This document shows, piece after piece, positions 7,125 through 14,639 of a DNA stretch of 64,000 bases. The stretch is from Chloroflexota bacterium. GTDB lineage: Bacteria > Chloroflexota > Anaerolineae > Anaerolineales > Villigracilaceae. Positions within the stretch are counted from its first letter, which is position 1. Every line of letters starts with the position of its first letter. The notes under the pieces are model-generated. The model was not told the origin of the DNA, made no database searches, and was given only the letters and a program-made list of their open reading frames with translations. Position numbers and translations under genes: made by a program. Location: positions 1-64,000 of the forward strand of contig JAJYLQ010000015.1 in the NCBI GenBank assembly GCA_021787595.1. Direction: 5' to 3'.

Positions 7125-8714
7125 ATGGCCACCGAGATTCCGCTTTCAGCCCCCGAAATTCATCCTGCAAATCAATACAACAAGCGCGTTTTATCCTGGG
7201 CCTGGTATGACTGGGCGGATCACGCTTACATTACGACGACCGCTTCGACTTTTTTCCCGCCCTATTTCATAGCCATCGCCGCGCCTTCTTTCATCGCGGC
7301 GGGAGCCGCGGCTACCGATCAGGCTGCTCAAGCTTTGGCGCGCGACACCGCCTCCAATATTTTTGCTTTGAGTGTTTCGTTGGCGTTGTTTGCTGCGGCA
7401 GTGCTTGCGCCGATCATCGGTGCGTTCGCAGATATAACTGGCAGGCGAAAACAATTGCTGGTCCTCACAACCGTCGGGGCAAGCGTCTTCTCATCGCTGA
7501 TGTTTATCCTGACCACAGGCATGTGGCAGATGGGATTGCTGCTTTATTTCCTGTCACAGGTGACGATGAATTTTTGTCTTGGGTTCAGCAGCAGCTTGCT
7601 GCCGCATGTTGCCCGCCAGGACGACATGAACAGAGTCTCCAGCCTGGCTTATGCGATGGGCTATGTGGGCGGGGGAGTGCTCCTCGCTCTAAACACGGCT
7701 CTGTATCTTTTTTCCGGCAAAATTGGAATTGACAGCGGCCTGGCTGTCCGTATTGCGTTTCTGTCCGTGGGGATTTGGTGGACGCTGTTTACCCTGCCCG
7801 TGATGTTGAACGTTCCAGAGCCGCCGCCCACGCCCCTGGCGCACAACAGTCGCGGCAGTGCCGTCCTTGATTCGTTCGTTCGATTGCGAAATACGATCAA
7901 GGCCGCGCGTCAATATCGGGAGCTCTTCAAAATGCTCGTGGCCTTTTGGCTTTACATGGAAGGCATCGGCGCGATCATTTTGCTTGCAACTTCTTATGGC
8001 GCGGCGCTGGGATTGAACACCGCGATTCTGATCGGCACGTTGTTGATGACGCAGTTCGTCGCGTTCCCGTATGCCTTGATCTATGGAAAGATTCCGGCGG
8101 CAGACAGCAAATGGCGCAGCGCATTCGTCTCCATGCTGATCTGGACGGGCGTGACATTCCCTCTGATGGGATTGTATGCGAATCTGTCCGGCAGCGTGAG
8201 CGTGCCGGATGCGTTTATTCTGATACTCGCCGATCAATTGCTAGGCGCTTTGTTTTCATTCCTCCTTGGCCGGCATCTCTTCGCGAAATTTACTTTGCAA
8301 TTGGATACAAAGAAAGCGGTCATTCTTGGACTTGTGATTTACACCCTGATCCCGGTATGGGGATTCTTCCTGAAGACGCAGGCCGAATTCTTCCTGATCG
8401 GATGGCTGGTCGGGACCGTCCAGGGCGGCACCCAGGCCCTCAGCCGCTCGATCTATGCCGCACTGACTCCCCGCGCGAAATCCGGTGAGTTCTTCGGCCT
8501 CTATGGTCTCAGCGAGAAATTTGCAGGCATTCTTGGCCCCCTCCTTTATGGAATTGTTGGAACCATCACACATGATCCGCGCGCCAGCATCCTTTCCATC
8601 TCGGTGTTTTTCGTTCTTGGAATCTACATGCTTTGGCGCGTGGATGAGCAGAAAGGCGCCCGGATGGCCGCGGCAGAAGAAGCTCAAATCGAAGTGCTTC
8701 ACGCTGCTGATTGA
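7125..8714 (+). CDS. MFS transporter, Atg22/UMF1-like
   Basis: This is a 529-aa membrane transporter with about 12 hydrophobic segments. The start region VLSWAWYDWADHAY, the loop DITGRRKQLL and a GTVQGGTQALSRS motif late in the protein are typical of UMF1/Atg22-like major facilitators, whose yeast relative exports amino acids from the vacuole. The bacterial substrate is unknown. I choose ATG 7125 because GGAG at 7115-7118 is well spaced; a GTG at 7113 lies on that site. The hyp genes follow after only 3 bp, so co-transcription is likely though a functional link is not obvious. Confidence 0.82.
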   Translation: MATEIPLSAPEIHPANQYNKRVLSWAWYDWADHAYITTTASTFFPPYFIAIAAPSFIAAGAAATDQAAQALARDTASNIFALSVSLALFAAAVLAPIIGAFADITGRRKQLLVLTTVGASVFSSLMFILTTGMWQMGLLLYFLSQVTMNFCLGFSSSLLPHVARQDDMNRVSSLAYAMGYVGGGVLLALNTALYLFSGKIGIDSGLAVRIAFLSVGIWWTLFTLPVMLNVPEPPPTPLAHNSRGSAVLDSFVRLRNTIKAARQYRELFKMLVAFWLYMEGIGAIILLATSYGAALGLNTAILIGTLLMTQFVAFPYALIYGKIPAADSKWRSAFVSMLIWTGVTFPLMGLYANLSGSVSVPDAFILILADQLLGALFSFLLGRHLFAKFTLQLDTKKAVILGLVIYTLIPVWGFFLKTQAEFFLIGWLVGTVQGGTQALSRSIYAALTPRAKSGEFFGLYGLSEKFAGILGPLLYGIVGTITHDPRASILSISVFFVLGIYMLWRVDEQKGARMAAAEEAQIEVLHAAD

Positions 8715-8717
8715 TCC

Positions 8718-9074
8718 ATGCACGAATTGCCGGCAACGCAATCGCTTCTTGATATTGTTCTGCGTCATGCGAGTGAAGCAAAGGCGCAATGTGTTACCGG
8801 CATCCATATCGTGATGGGCGAGCTGTCCACCAATGTGGATGATTCAGTTCGGTTCTATTGGGACATCCTTGCGAAGGGTACAATTGCAGAAGGCGCGAAG
8901 CTCCACTTCCGCCGCGTGCCAGCCGAGCTTCAATGTATGGCGTGCTTCGAGAAATATCATCCCAATGGCGGCGAACTCGTATGCCCAAAATGTGGAAGTG
9001 TAGGCGCGAAGATCATCGCGGGCGAAGAGTTCTCCCTGGAAGCCATTGATTTGAAAGATCAGGAAGGCTTATGA
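8718..9074 (+). CDS. hypA: Hydrogenase maturation nickel metallochaperone HypA
   Basis: HypA delivers nickel to the NiFe-hydrogenase large subunit together with HypB. The 118-aa protein begins with MHE, whose His2 is the conserved nickel ligand, and carries the zinc domain with CxxC pairs (QCMAC and VCPKC). Length matches the family. Its stop overlaps the next start by 4 bp (ATGA), the normal hypA-hypB coupling, but the hypB that follows is only a remnant. No hydrogenase structural genes occur in the window. Confidence 0.93.
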   Translation: MHELPATQSLLDIVLRHASEAKAQCVTGIHIVMGELSTNVDDSVRFYWDILAKGTIAEGAKLHFRRVPAELQCMACFEKYHPNGGELVCPKCGSVGAKIIAGEEFSLEAIDLKDQEGL

Positions 9075-9256
9075 CACAACGCATCCCGGTGATCGAAAAT
9101 ATTCTGGACGCTGATGATCGTTTGGCGGAAGAAAACCGCGCCTGCATCGAAGCCGCGGGCGTGTTCTCCATTGATTCGATGGCTTCGTCCGGCGCGGGCG
9201 GAGGATTCGATGAGCGGATGGACCGGCTTCCCCGAAGCGTGATCCATAAGCCATAA
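9071..9256 (+). pseudogene. hypB: hypB remnant: N-terminus fused to C-terminus, GTPase core deleted
   Basis: The 61-codon frame starts like HypB (RIPVIENILDADDRLAEENR, then GVFSIDSMASSGAG, where intact HypB continues into the SPGxGKT P-loop). It jumps directly to GGFDERMDRLPRS, which resembles the HypB C-terminal GxxxWxxWL ending with both Trp codons changed to CGG (Arg). Full HypB has about 210-280 residues, so roughly 150-200 codons including the whole GTPase domain are missing. The P-loop Pro and Lys are also gone. The frame remains open. I regard it as an internal-deletion pseudogene; an assembly collapse is the alternative. Confidence 0.72.
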
Positions 9257-9261
9257 TCGGC

Positions 9262-9289
9262 ATCACACATTACGTCTCACGGATTACGT
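9262..9289. repeat. Short CATCAC/ACGGATTACG repeat tract
   Basis: The whole hypB-remnant to hypF spacer is made of degenerate direct repeats of the type ATCACACATTACG...TCACGGATTACG. It carries no clear ribosome-binding site for hypF. Confidence 0.4.
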
Positions 9290-11641
9290 ATGTCCAAACA
9301 GCGCGCTCGCATTCATATCACCGGCATCGTTCAAGGCGTTGGCTTTCGGCCATTTGTCTACAACCTTGCCGCGCGTTTGAATCTCAAAGGCTGGGTGCGG
9401 AACACCTCCGCAGGCGTGGACATCGAGGCGGATGGCGAGCGCGACGTCCTGGATGCGTTTGTCAAAGCCTTGCGCGATGAAGCGCCGGCTCTTTCTCACA
9501 TTGACGAATTGACCGCCTCGTTCGGACCCGCCAACGGCTTCCGTTCATTCGAGATCGTCCATTCTGAATCCATTGACTCCGCCTTCCAGCCCATCTCGCC
9601 CGATGTTGCCATCTGCGATGATTGCTTGCGCGAACTCTTCGATCCATCCGATCGCCGCTACCGTTATCCGTTCATCAACTGCACCAATTGCGGGCCGCGC
9701 TTCACCATCATAAAAGACATTCCCTATGACCGCCCTAAAACGACAATGGCGCCGTTTGCGATGTGCCCCGATTGCGAACGCGAGTATCGCGATCCGGCGA
9801 ACCGGCGGTTTCACGCACAGCCGGTGGCATGTCCAAAATGCGGGCCGCATGTTTGGTTAGAACGTTTGAACGTTCAAACGTTTGAACGTTCAAACGTTGA
9901 TAATGATGCAGTTCAAGAAACGCGGCGATTATTGGCGGACGGCAAAATTGTTGCCATCAAGGGTTTGGGCGGATTCCATCTTGCTTGCGATGCGACGAAT
10001 GCTCAGTCCGTTATCGAACTCCGGCACCGCAAACTGCGCGTGGACAAACCGTTTGCGTTGATGATGCCTGATCTCGAAACGATTGAACAGCATTGCTTCG
10101 TCAATGAATCGGAACGCGGATTATTGGAATCCACAGCGAGACCGATTGTTTTACTGCGTCGCAAACCCGAATCGAATATTGCGAAAGAAGTCGCGCCGGG
10201 GCAAGATTTCATCGGCGTGATGCTGCCATACACTCCGTTGCATTATTTACTGTTAGACCGTAGACCGTTGACCATTGATGGTGACATTGTCCACCGCTCA
10301 CCGTCCACCGTCTTAGTGATGACCAGCGGCAATTTAAGCGAAGAGCCAATTGCTACCGACAACGATGAAGCGCGCCAAAGATTATCGTCGCTGGCGGATG
10401 CGTTTCTGATGCACAACCGCGATATTCATATTCGATGTGATGATTCCGTAGTTCGCACGTTCGAACGTTCAAACGTTGAAACGTTTCAACATGCCAACGT
10501 TTATCCGATCCGCCGTTCGCGCGGATACGCCCCGTTCCCGGTCAAACTGCCGTTTGAAGTTCCGCAAATTCTGGCAACTGGCTCCGAACTCAAGAATACG
10601 TTTTGCATTACAAATAAAAATTATGCTTTCCTAAGCCACCACATTGGTGATATGGAAAATTATGAAACGTTGAAGTCGTTCGAGCAGGGGATTGAACATT
10701 TTGAGAAATTATTTCGCGTTAAGCCTGAAGCCATCGCATCCGATATGCATCCGAATTATTTGGCAACGCGTTATGCGCTTGAACGCGCTCAACGTGAAAA
10801 CTTGCCAACCTTCAACATTCAACACCATCATGCACATATCGCGGCTTGCATGGCCGAACATGGTTTGGACGGTTCGCAGCCTGTCATCGGATTATCGTTC
10901 GATGGAACCGGTTACGGCGAAGACGGCGCGATCTGGGGCGGGGAATTCTTGATCGCGGATTACAAATCCTATCAGCGTCCATTCCATCTGGGATATTTCC
11001 CGCTTCCCGGCGGAGATGCGTCCATCAAGAAACCGGCGCGCACAGCGTTGGCTTTGCTATGGTCGCTGGGAATGGAATGGGATGAACACCTTGCATCCGT
11101 TGTTGAATTCAGTGCGGATGAACGGAATCTTTTGAAGGCGCAATTGGAAAAGAAAATCAATACGCCGATGACTTCGAGCATGGGTCGTCTGTTCGACGCG
11201 GCCGCGGCGCTGGCGGGTGTTCGCCAAACCGTCAACTACGAAGGGCAAGCCGCTATCGAGTTCGAAGCATTGGCGGATCCGGATGAGGTGGGAAGTTATT
11301 CGTTTGAGTTGGACAAGGATCAGGTCGAGGTAAGAAGCGGAATCGAAGCGTTGATCAAAGATGTGATGAACGGAATCCCCGTCTCAAAAATTTCGGCGCG
11401 CTTCCATAACGGTCTGGCTGAAATGATTCGGATGACGGTCAAGAAAATGAGTCAGGAAACCGGAATCCGCGAGGTTGCATTATCCGGCGGGGTTTGGCAG
11501 AATCTCACGTTAATTGGACGAACTTTGTCACTATTGCAGGCGGGCGGATTCACGGTATACCTGCATTGTCAGGTGCCGACGAATGACGGCGGCCTTTCAC
11601 TTGGGCAGGCGGTGATTGCCGCAAGCAGATTGCGAGGATAA
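9290..11641 (+). CDS. hypF: Carbamoyltransferase HypF
   Basis: HypF makes the cyanide ligand precursor of the NiFe site by transferring carbamoyl from carbamoyl phosphate to the HypE C-terminal cysteine. The 783-aa protein has the full order: acylphosphatase domain (GIVQGVGFRPFVYNLA, residues 10-95), two zinc-finger units (CDDC, CTNC, CPDC, CPKC, about 105-185), a YrdC-like domain (AIKGLGGFHLACDA onward) and a Kae1-like domain with HHAHIAACMAEHG and SFDGTGYGEDGAIWGGEF. Three linkers contain insertions encoded by palindromic or repeat DNA (9861-9898, 10254-10313, 10456-10490), all in frame. The catalytic motifs look intact, so it is probably functional despite them. Confidence 0.93.
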   Translation: MSKQRARIHITGIVQGVGFRPFVYNLAARLNLKGWVRNTSAGVDIEADGERDVLDAFVKALRDEAPALSHIDELTASFGPANGFRSFEIVHSESIDSAFQPISPDVAICDDCLRELFDPSDRRYRYPFINCTNCGPRFTIIKDIPYDRPKTTMAPFAMCPDCEREYRDPANRRFHAQPVACPKCGPHVWLERLNVQTFERSNVDNDAVQETRRLLADGKIVAIKGLGGFHLACDATNAQSVIELRHRKLRVDKPFALMMPDLETIEQHCFVNESERGLLESTARPIVLLRRKPESNIAKEVAPGQDFIGVMLPYTPLHYLLLDRRPLTIDGDIVHRSPSTVLVMTSGNLSEEPIATDNDEARQRLSSLADAFLMHNRDIHIRCDDSVVRTFERSNVETFQHANVYPIRRSRGYAPFPVKLPFEVPQILATGSELKNTFCITNKNYAFLSHHIGDMENYETLKSFEQGIEHFEKLFRVKPEAIASDMHPNYLATRYALERAQRENLPTFNIQHHHAHIAACMAEHGLDGSQPVIGLSFDGTGYGEDGAIWGGEFLIADYKSYQRPFHLGYFPLPGGDASIKKPARTALALLWSLGMEWDEHLASVVEFSADERNLLKAQLEKKINTPMTSSMGRLFDAAAALAGVRQTVNYEGQAAIEFEALADPDEVGSYSFELDKDQVEVRSGIEALIKDVMNGIPVSKISARFHNGLAEMIRMTVKKMSQETGIREVALSGGVWQNLTLIGRTLSLLQAGGFTVYLHCQVPTNDGGLSLGQAVIAASRLRG
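9861..9898. repeat. 38-bp perfect palindrome inside hypF
   Basis: The unit AACGTTTGAACGTTC and its complement alternate so that the 38 bases equal their own reverse complement. It is read in frame as ERLNVQTFERSNV, in the linker between the HypF zinc fingers and the YrdC-like domain. Confidence 0.85.
10254..10313. repeat. GACCGTTGACC / GTCCACCGTC repeat inside hypF
   Basis: Direct repeats GACCGTAGACCGTTGACC are followed by complementary GTCCACCG...CCGTCCACCGTC, giving a loose dyad of about 60 bases. It encodes DRRPLTIDGDIVHRSPSTV just before the conserved LVMTSGNLSEEP motif. Ordinary HypF proteins are shorter here. Confidence 0.7.
10456..10490. repeat. Second GAACGTTCAAACGTT palindrome inside hypF
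   Basis: This is related to the 9861-9898 element (GTTCGAACGTTCAAACGTTG followed by AAACGTTTCAAC). It is in the same reading frame relative to the repeat, since both encode the peptide TFERSNV. It lies between DDSVV and PIRRSRGYAP, a short loop in other HypF proteins. Confidence 0.75.
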
Positions 11642-11642
11642 G

Positions 11643-11891
11643 ATGTGTTTGGGTGTTCCGGGAAAGATCGTTGAAATTTATGAAAAGGGCGGACTCAAAA
11701 TGGCGAAGGTGGACTTCGGCGGCATCTTCCGCGAGGCGTGTTTGGATTATGTGCCCGAAGTGAAGATCAATGATTATTGCGTGATCCACGTGGGGTTCGC
11801 CATCAGCCTGTTGAGCGAGAAGGAAGCAAAAGAAACGCTTGACCTGCTTAATGAGATTTCCAATATCGAATCGGAAATGGGACCGGGATGA
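11643..11891 (+). CDS. hypC: Hydrogenase maturation chaperone HypC
   Basis: HypC works with HypD to build and hand over the Fe(CN)2CO unit. The 82-aa protein starts MCLGVPGKI, with the essential Cys2 right after Met. An in-frame ATG at 11616 lies within hypF and would bury that cysteine, so I use 11643. It begins 1 bp after the hypF stop. Confidence 0.93.
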   Translation: MCLGVPGKIVEIYEKGGLKMAKVDFGGIFREACLDYVPEVKINDYCVIHVGFAISLLSEKEAKETLDLLNEISNIESEMGPG

Positions 11892-11966
11892 TGTCATTGC
11901 AAGCGAAGCAATCTCCGATTGGGCGGGGAGATTGCTTCGTCGGTCTTCGCCCTCCTCGCAATGACA
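11892..11966. repeat. 75-bp inverted-repeat element between hypC and hypD
   Basis: The ends TGTCATTGC and GCAATGACA are perfect 9-bp inverted repeats. The interior carries GCGAAGCAATCTCC facing GGGAGATTGCTTCGTC. The whole unit folds into a long hairpin and starts one base after the hypC stop, so it looks like a small non-autonomous or REP-type element dropped into the hyp operon. Confidence 0.75.
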
Positions 11967-11979
11967 TGAAGGTAATTTT

Positions 11980-13089
11980 ATGAAATACATTACTGAATAT
12001 CGAGATGCGGCTTTGGTAAAAGGCGTGATCGAAGAGATTCGCCGCACAGTGACGCGCCCGTGGACGATGATGGAAATCTGCGGTGGGCAGACTCACGCCA
12101 TCGTCCGTCACGGACTCGATCAACTGCTCCCGCCCGAAATCGAACTGGTCCACGGACCCGGCTGTCCCGTGTGCGTGACGCCGCTCGAATTGATTGATAA
12201 AGCCCTCGCCATCGCCGCGCGCCCGGACGTGATCTTTTGTTCCTACGGCGACATGCTGCGCGTGCCCGGTTCAGGACGCGACTTGTTTTCGGTCAAGGCG
12301 CAGGGCGGCGATGTACGCGTGGTCTATTCGCCGCTGGACGCGGTGCAGATTGCTCAACAGAATCCCGATAAGCAAGTTGTCTTTTTTGCGATTGGCTTCG
12401 AGACGACCGCGCCGCCGAATGTCATGAGCGTTTTGCAAGCGCAACGACTCGGACTGACCAATTATTCGATTCTGGTTTCGCATGTGCGCGTGCCGCCCGC
12501 CATCCACGCGATCCTTTCTTCGCCCGATAGCCGCGTGCAGGGATTTTTGCTGGCGGGTCACGTCTGCGCGGTGATGGGGTATCACGAATATCCATCGCTG
12601 GCGGAAAAATTCAAAGTGCCGATGGTGGTCACGGGCTTCGAGCCGCTCGATATTGTTCAAGGCATTTTGCAAACGGTTCAATTGCTCGAAGCAAATAAAG
12701 TCGAAGCGGGCAACGCGTATGCTCGCGCAGTCACGTTCGACGGCAATCAACCCGCGCAGAAAACGATCCAAAAAGTTTTCATGGAATGCGACCGCAAATG
12801 GCGCGGCATCGGGATGATCCCGATGAGCGGCTGGTGTCTGCGGCCGGAGTTCGACGCGTTCAACGCCGAGAAGCGCTTCGATGTCGAAGCGATCACGGCG
12901 GATGAGTCGCCGTTGTGTATCGCGGGGCAGATTCTGCAGGGCTTGAAGAAGCCGCATCAATGTTCCGCATTTGGAACGGTGTGCAGCCCCGAACACCCGC
13001 TCGGCGCGACGATGGTTTCCTCCGAAGGCGCGTGCGCCGCGTATTACAAGTATGGTCGAATTGAGATGAAGGATTCGGTTGAGTCATGA
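11980..13089 (+). CDS. hypD: Hydrogenase maturation iron-sulfur protein HypD
   Basis: HypD carries a [4Fe-4S] cluster and, with HypC, assembles the Fe(CN)2CO group. The 369-aa protein has the conserved [48 protein letters not shown] and [15 protein letters not shown] motifs. Length is typical. The stop overlaps the hypE start by 4 bp. A weak AAGG precedes the ATG, separated from hypC by the repeat element. Confidence 0.94.
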   Translation: MKYITEYRDAALVKGVIEEIRRTVTRPWTMMEICGGQTHAIVRHGLDQLLPPEIELVHGPGCPVCVTPLELIDKALAIAARPDVIFCSYGDMLRVPGSGRDLFSVKAQGGDVRVVYSPLDAVQIAQQNPDKQVVFFAIGFETTAPPNVMSVLQAQRLGLTNYSILVSHVRVPPAIHAILSSPDSRVQGFLLAGHVCAVMGYHEYPSLAEKFKVPMVVTGFEPLDIVQGILQTVQLLEANKVEAGNAYARAVTFDGNQPAQKTIQKVFMECDRKWRGIGMIPMSGWCLRPEFDAFNAEKRFDVEAITADESPLCIAGQILQGLKKPHQCSAFGTVCSPEHPLGATMVSSEGACAAYYKYGRIEMKDSVES

Positions 13090-14150
13090 GCGATGAAACG
13101 GTAAACATCGAAGGCGCGGTCTGCGCGCCGCCTCTGCCGCATAACGAACAAATCGTGATGGGACACGGCGCGGGCGGACGCATGACGCATCACTTGATTC
13201 AAAAATCGTTCCTACCCGCGTTCGATAACACAGCGCTGCGTGCCGGCGACGATGCGGCGGCATTGGAACCGAAAGCTGGCTTGCAACTTTCGATCAGCAC
13301 CGACGCGCATGTGGTCTCGCCATTGTTCTTCCCCGGCGGCGACATCGGACGATTGGCCGTGTGCGGCACGGTCAATGATGTGGCGATGCTTGGCGCAACG
13401 CCGCTTTATTTGACGGCGGGTTTTATTCTCGAAGAAGGGCTGTCCATCGAAACGCTTCAGCGCGTGCTTGACTCGATGAAAGCGTCGGCTCAGGAAGCGA
13501 ATGTTCAAGTCGTGGCGGGCGACACCAAGGTTGTGCAGAAAGGCAAAGCCGATGGGCTTTACATCACGACTGCCGGTGTGGGGCTGGTGCGGCCCAATTT
13601 AAAAATTGGCGGCGCGCAAGCCAAACCGGGCGATGTTGTGATTCTCTCTGGTTCGATTGGCGATCACGGCATTGCGGTGCTTGGCGCGCGCGGCGAATTG
13701 GGATTCCAATCCAGCATTCAAAGCGATGTGGCTCCGCTTAATCATCTGATTGATGCGATGCTGGACGCAAGCAACAACGTTCATGTTCTGCGCGATCCAA
13801 CGCGCGGCGGATTGGGAACGACGCTAAATGAAATTGCCTCGCAATCGAACGTTGGAATTGTCCTGAACGAAGAGACCATCCCCGTTCATCCCGAAGTCAA
13901 CGCGGCGTGCGAGATGCTGGGATTCGACCCGTTGTATATTGCCAACGAAGGCAAGCTGATCGCGATGGTCGCGCATGAAGATGCAGATGCTGTTCTGAAA
14001 GCCATGCGTGCGACGTGTTACGGCGAAGAGGCGGTTATCATCGGCGAAGTGACCGCCGAACCGCGCGGACGCGTCTTGATGAAGACCGCCATCGGCAGCC
14101 AGCGTGTGGTGGATATGTTAGCGGGGGAAATGCTGCCGAGAATTTGTTGA
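13086..14150 (+). CDS. hypE: Carbamoyl-dehydratase HypE
   Basis: HypE is the PurM/ThiL-like partner of HypF: it receives the carbamoyl group on its C-terminal cysteine and dehydrates it with ATP to thiocyanate. The 354-aa protein has [14 protein letters not shown] at the N-terminus, the GDDAA and [19 protein letters not shown] segments, [14 protein letters not shown], and ends in the diagnostic PRIC with terminal Cys. It overlaps hypD by 4 bp and closes the hyp set. Confidence 0.94.
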   Translation: MSDETVNIEGAVCAPPLPHNEQIVMGHGAGGRMTHHLIQKSFLPAFDNTALRAGDDAAALEPKAGLQLSISTDAHVVSPLFFPGGDIGRLAVCGTVNDVAMLGATPLYLTAGFILEEGLSIETLQRVLDSMKASAQEANVQVVAGDTKVVQKGKADGLYITTAGVGLVRPNLKIGGAQAKPGDVVILSGSIGDHGIAVLGARGELGFQSSIQSDVAPLNHLIDAMLDASNNVHVLRDPTRGGLGTTLNEIASQSNVGIVLNEETIPVHPEVNAACEMLGFDPLYIANEGKLIAMVAHEDADAVLKAMRATCYGEEAVIIGEVTAEPRGRVLMKTAIGSQRVVDMLAGEMLPRIC

Positions 14151-14160
14151 TCTTTGGTTA

Positions 14161-14190
14161 GACCTCCGAGGTCTTGAAGACCTCGGGGTC
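14161..14190. repeat. GACCTCCGAGGTCTT palindrome
   Basis: GACCTCCGAGGTCTT is followed by GAAGACCTCGGGGTC, an almost perfect inverted repeat about 10 bases after the hypE stop. It may help end hyp transcripts but lacks a T-run. Confidence 0.6.
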
Positions 14191-14220
14191 GGAAAGATTT
14201 AATGAATTTTGCTTTGGGGA

Positions 14221-14241
14221 TATAATCGTCAAAACAAGAGG
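14221..14241 (+). promoter_or_regulatory. -10 box and ribosome-binding site of the hicB-like gene
   Basis: TATAAT at 14221-14226 and AGAGGA at 14237-14242 precede ATG 14247. The -35 region (TTTAAT at 14198) is weak. HicB antitoxins usually bind their own promoter; no clear operator dyad is seen apart from the palindrome upstream. Confidence 0.4.
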
Positions 14242-14246
14242 ACAAT

Positions 14247-14480
14247 ATGAGCGAATATCAATTTACTGTTGTCATCGAACCGGATGAGAAAGGTTATCAT
14301 GCCTTCGTGCCAGCCCTTCTAGGTTGTCATTCGTTTGGCGATACCGTCGAGGAGGCAAAGTCGAACATTCTTGAAACGATCGAGATCCACGTTGAATCAA
14401 TGATCGAAGATGGCGAGGTAGTTCCAATTGAGCGCGACCCCGTTTTCATCACTCGCCTTTCCGTGCCAGTGGCGATATGA
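14247..14480 (+). CDS. hicB: HicB-family antitoxin-like protein
   Basis: The 77-aa protein matches the short HicB partial RNase-H-like fold: YQFTVVIEPDEKGYHAFVP, then LLGCHSFGDTVEEAKSNI and a final helix-strand region. There is no C-terminal DNA-binding extension. HicB normally neutralises the mRNA-cleaving toxin HicA, often encoded right beside it. Here the next gene starts with a 4-bp ATGA overlap and HicA-like first residues but breaks off, leaving HicB without a visible toxin. Confidence 0.8.
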   Translation: MSEYQFTVVIEPDEKGYHAFVPALLGCHSFGDTVEEAKSNILETIEIHVESMIEDGEVVPIERDPVFITRLSVPVAI

Positions 14481-14524
14481 GCGATAAATTTCCGCGCGCC
14501 ACCTGTGGGAATGTTTGCATTTGA
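14477..14524 (+). pseudogene. hicA: Truncated hicA-like toxin start (15 codons)
   Basis: The frame MSDKFPRAT matches how many HicA toxins begin (MSxKLPRVTGKEV). It then diverges and stops after 15 codons, so the double-stranded-RNA-binding fold and catalytic His are absent. The ATGA overlap with hicB is the usual arrangement. The break coincides with the entry into permease-derived sequence at about 14505-14511, indicating a deletion or insertion junction. Confidence 0.55.
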
Positions 14525-14636
14525 TGCGCGCAGTATCGCGGCCGGAGCGGTCATGATCGTGATCCCGATTCCGATCTTGTTCGTCGCGTTCCAGCGCCAA
14601 TTTGTGCGCGGCCCGGCCGGCGCAGTGAAAGGCTGA
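14511..14636 (+). pseudogene. C-terminal 41 codons of a MalG-type sugar ABC permease
   Basis: The frame ending IPILFVAFQRQFVRGPAGAVKG is the characteristic end of carbohydrate ABC permeases of the MalG family (last membrane segment, FQR-FVRG and GAVKG). Everything upstream is missing. It stops 3 bp before the GH3 gene, the spacing expected of an intact permease-hexosaminidase operon, so an N-acetylsugar uptake operon probably once extended upstream. Confidence 0.65.
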
Positions 14637-14639
14637 GCG

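Noticed and set aside
6944-7210. An 88-codon plus-strand frame before the MFS gene
   Set aside because: It overlaps the MFS N-terminus in another frame, lacks a ribosome-binding site and shows no domain.
9861-10490. Possible CRISPR repeats because of recurrent AACGTT-rich units
   Set aside because: Only two related units about 560 bp apart, with hypF coding sequence between and no regular spacers.
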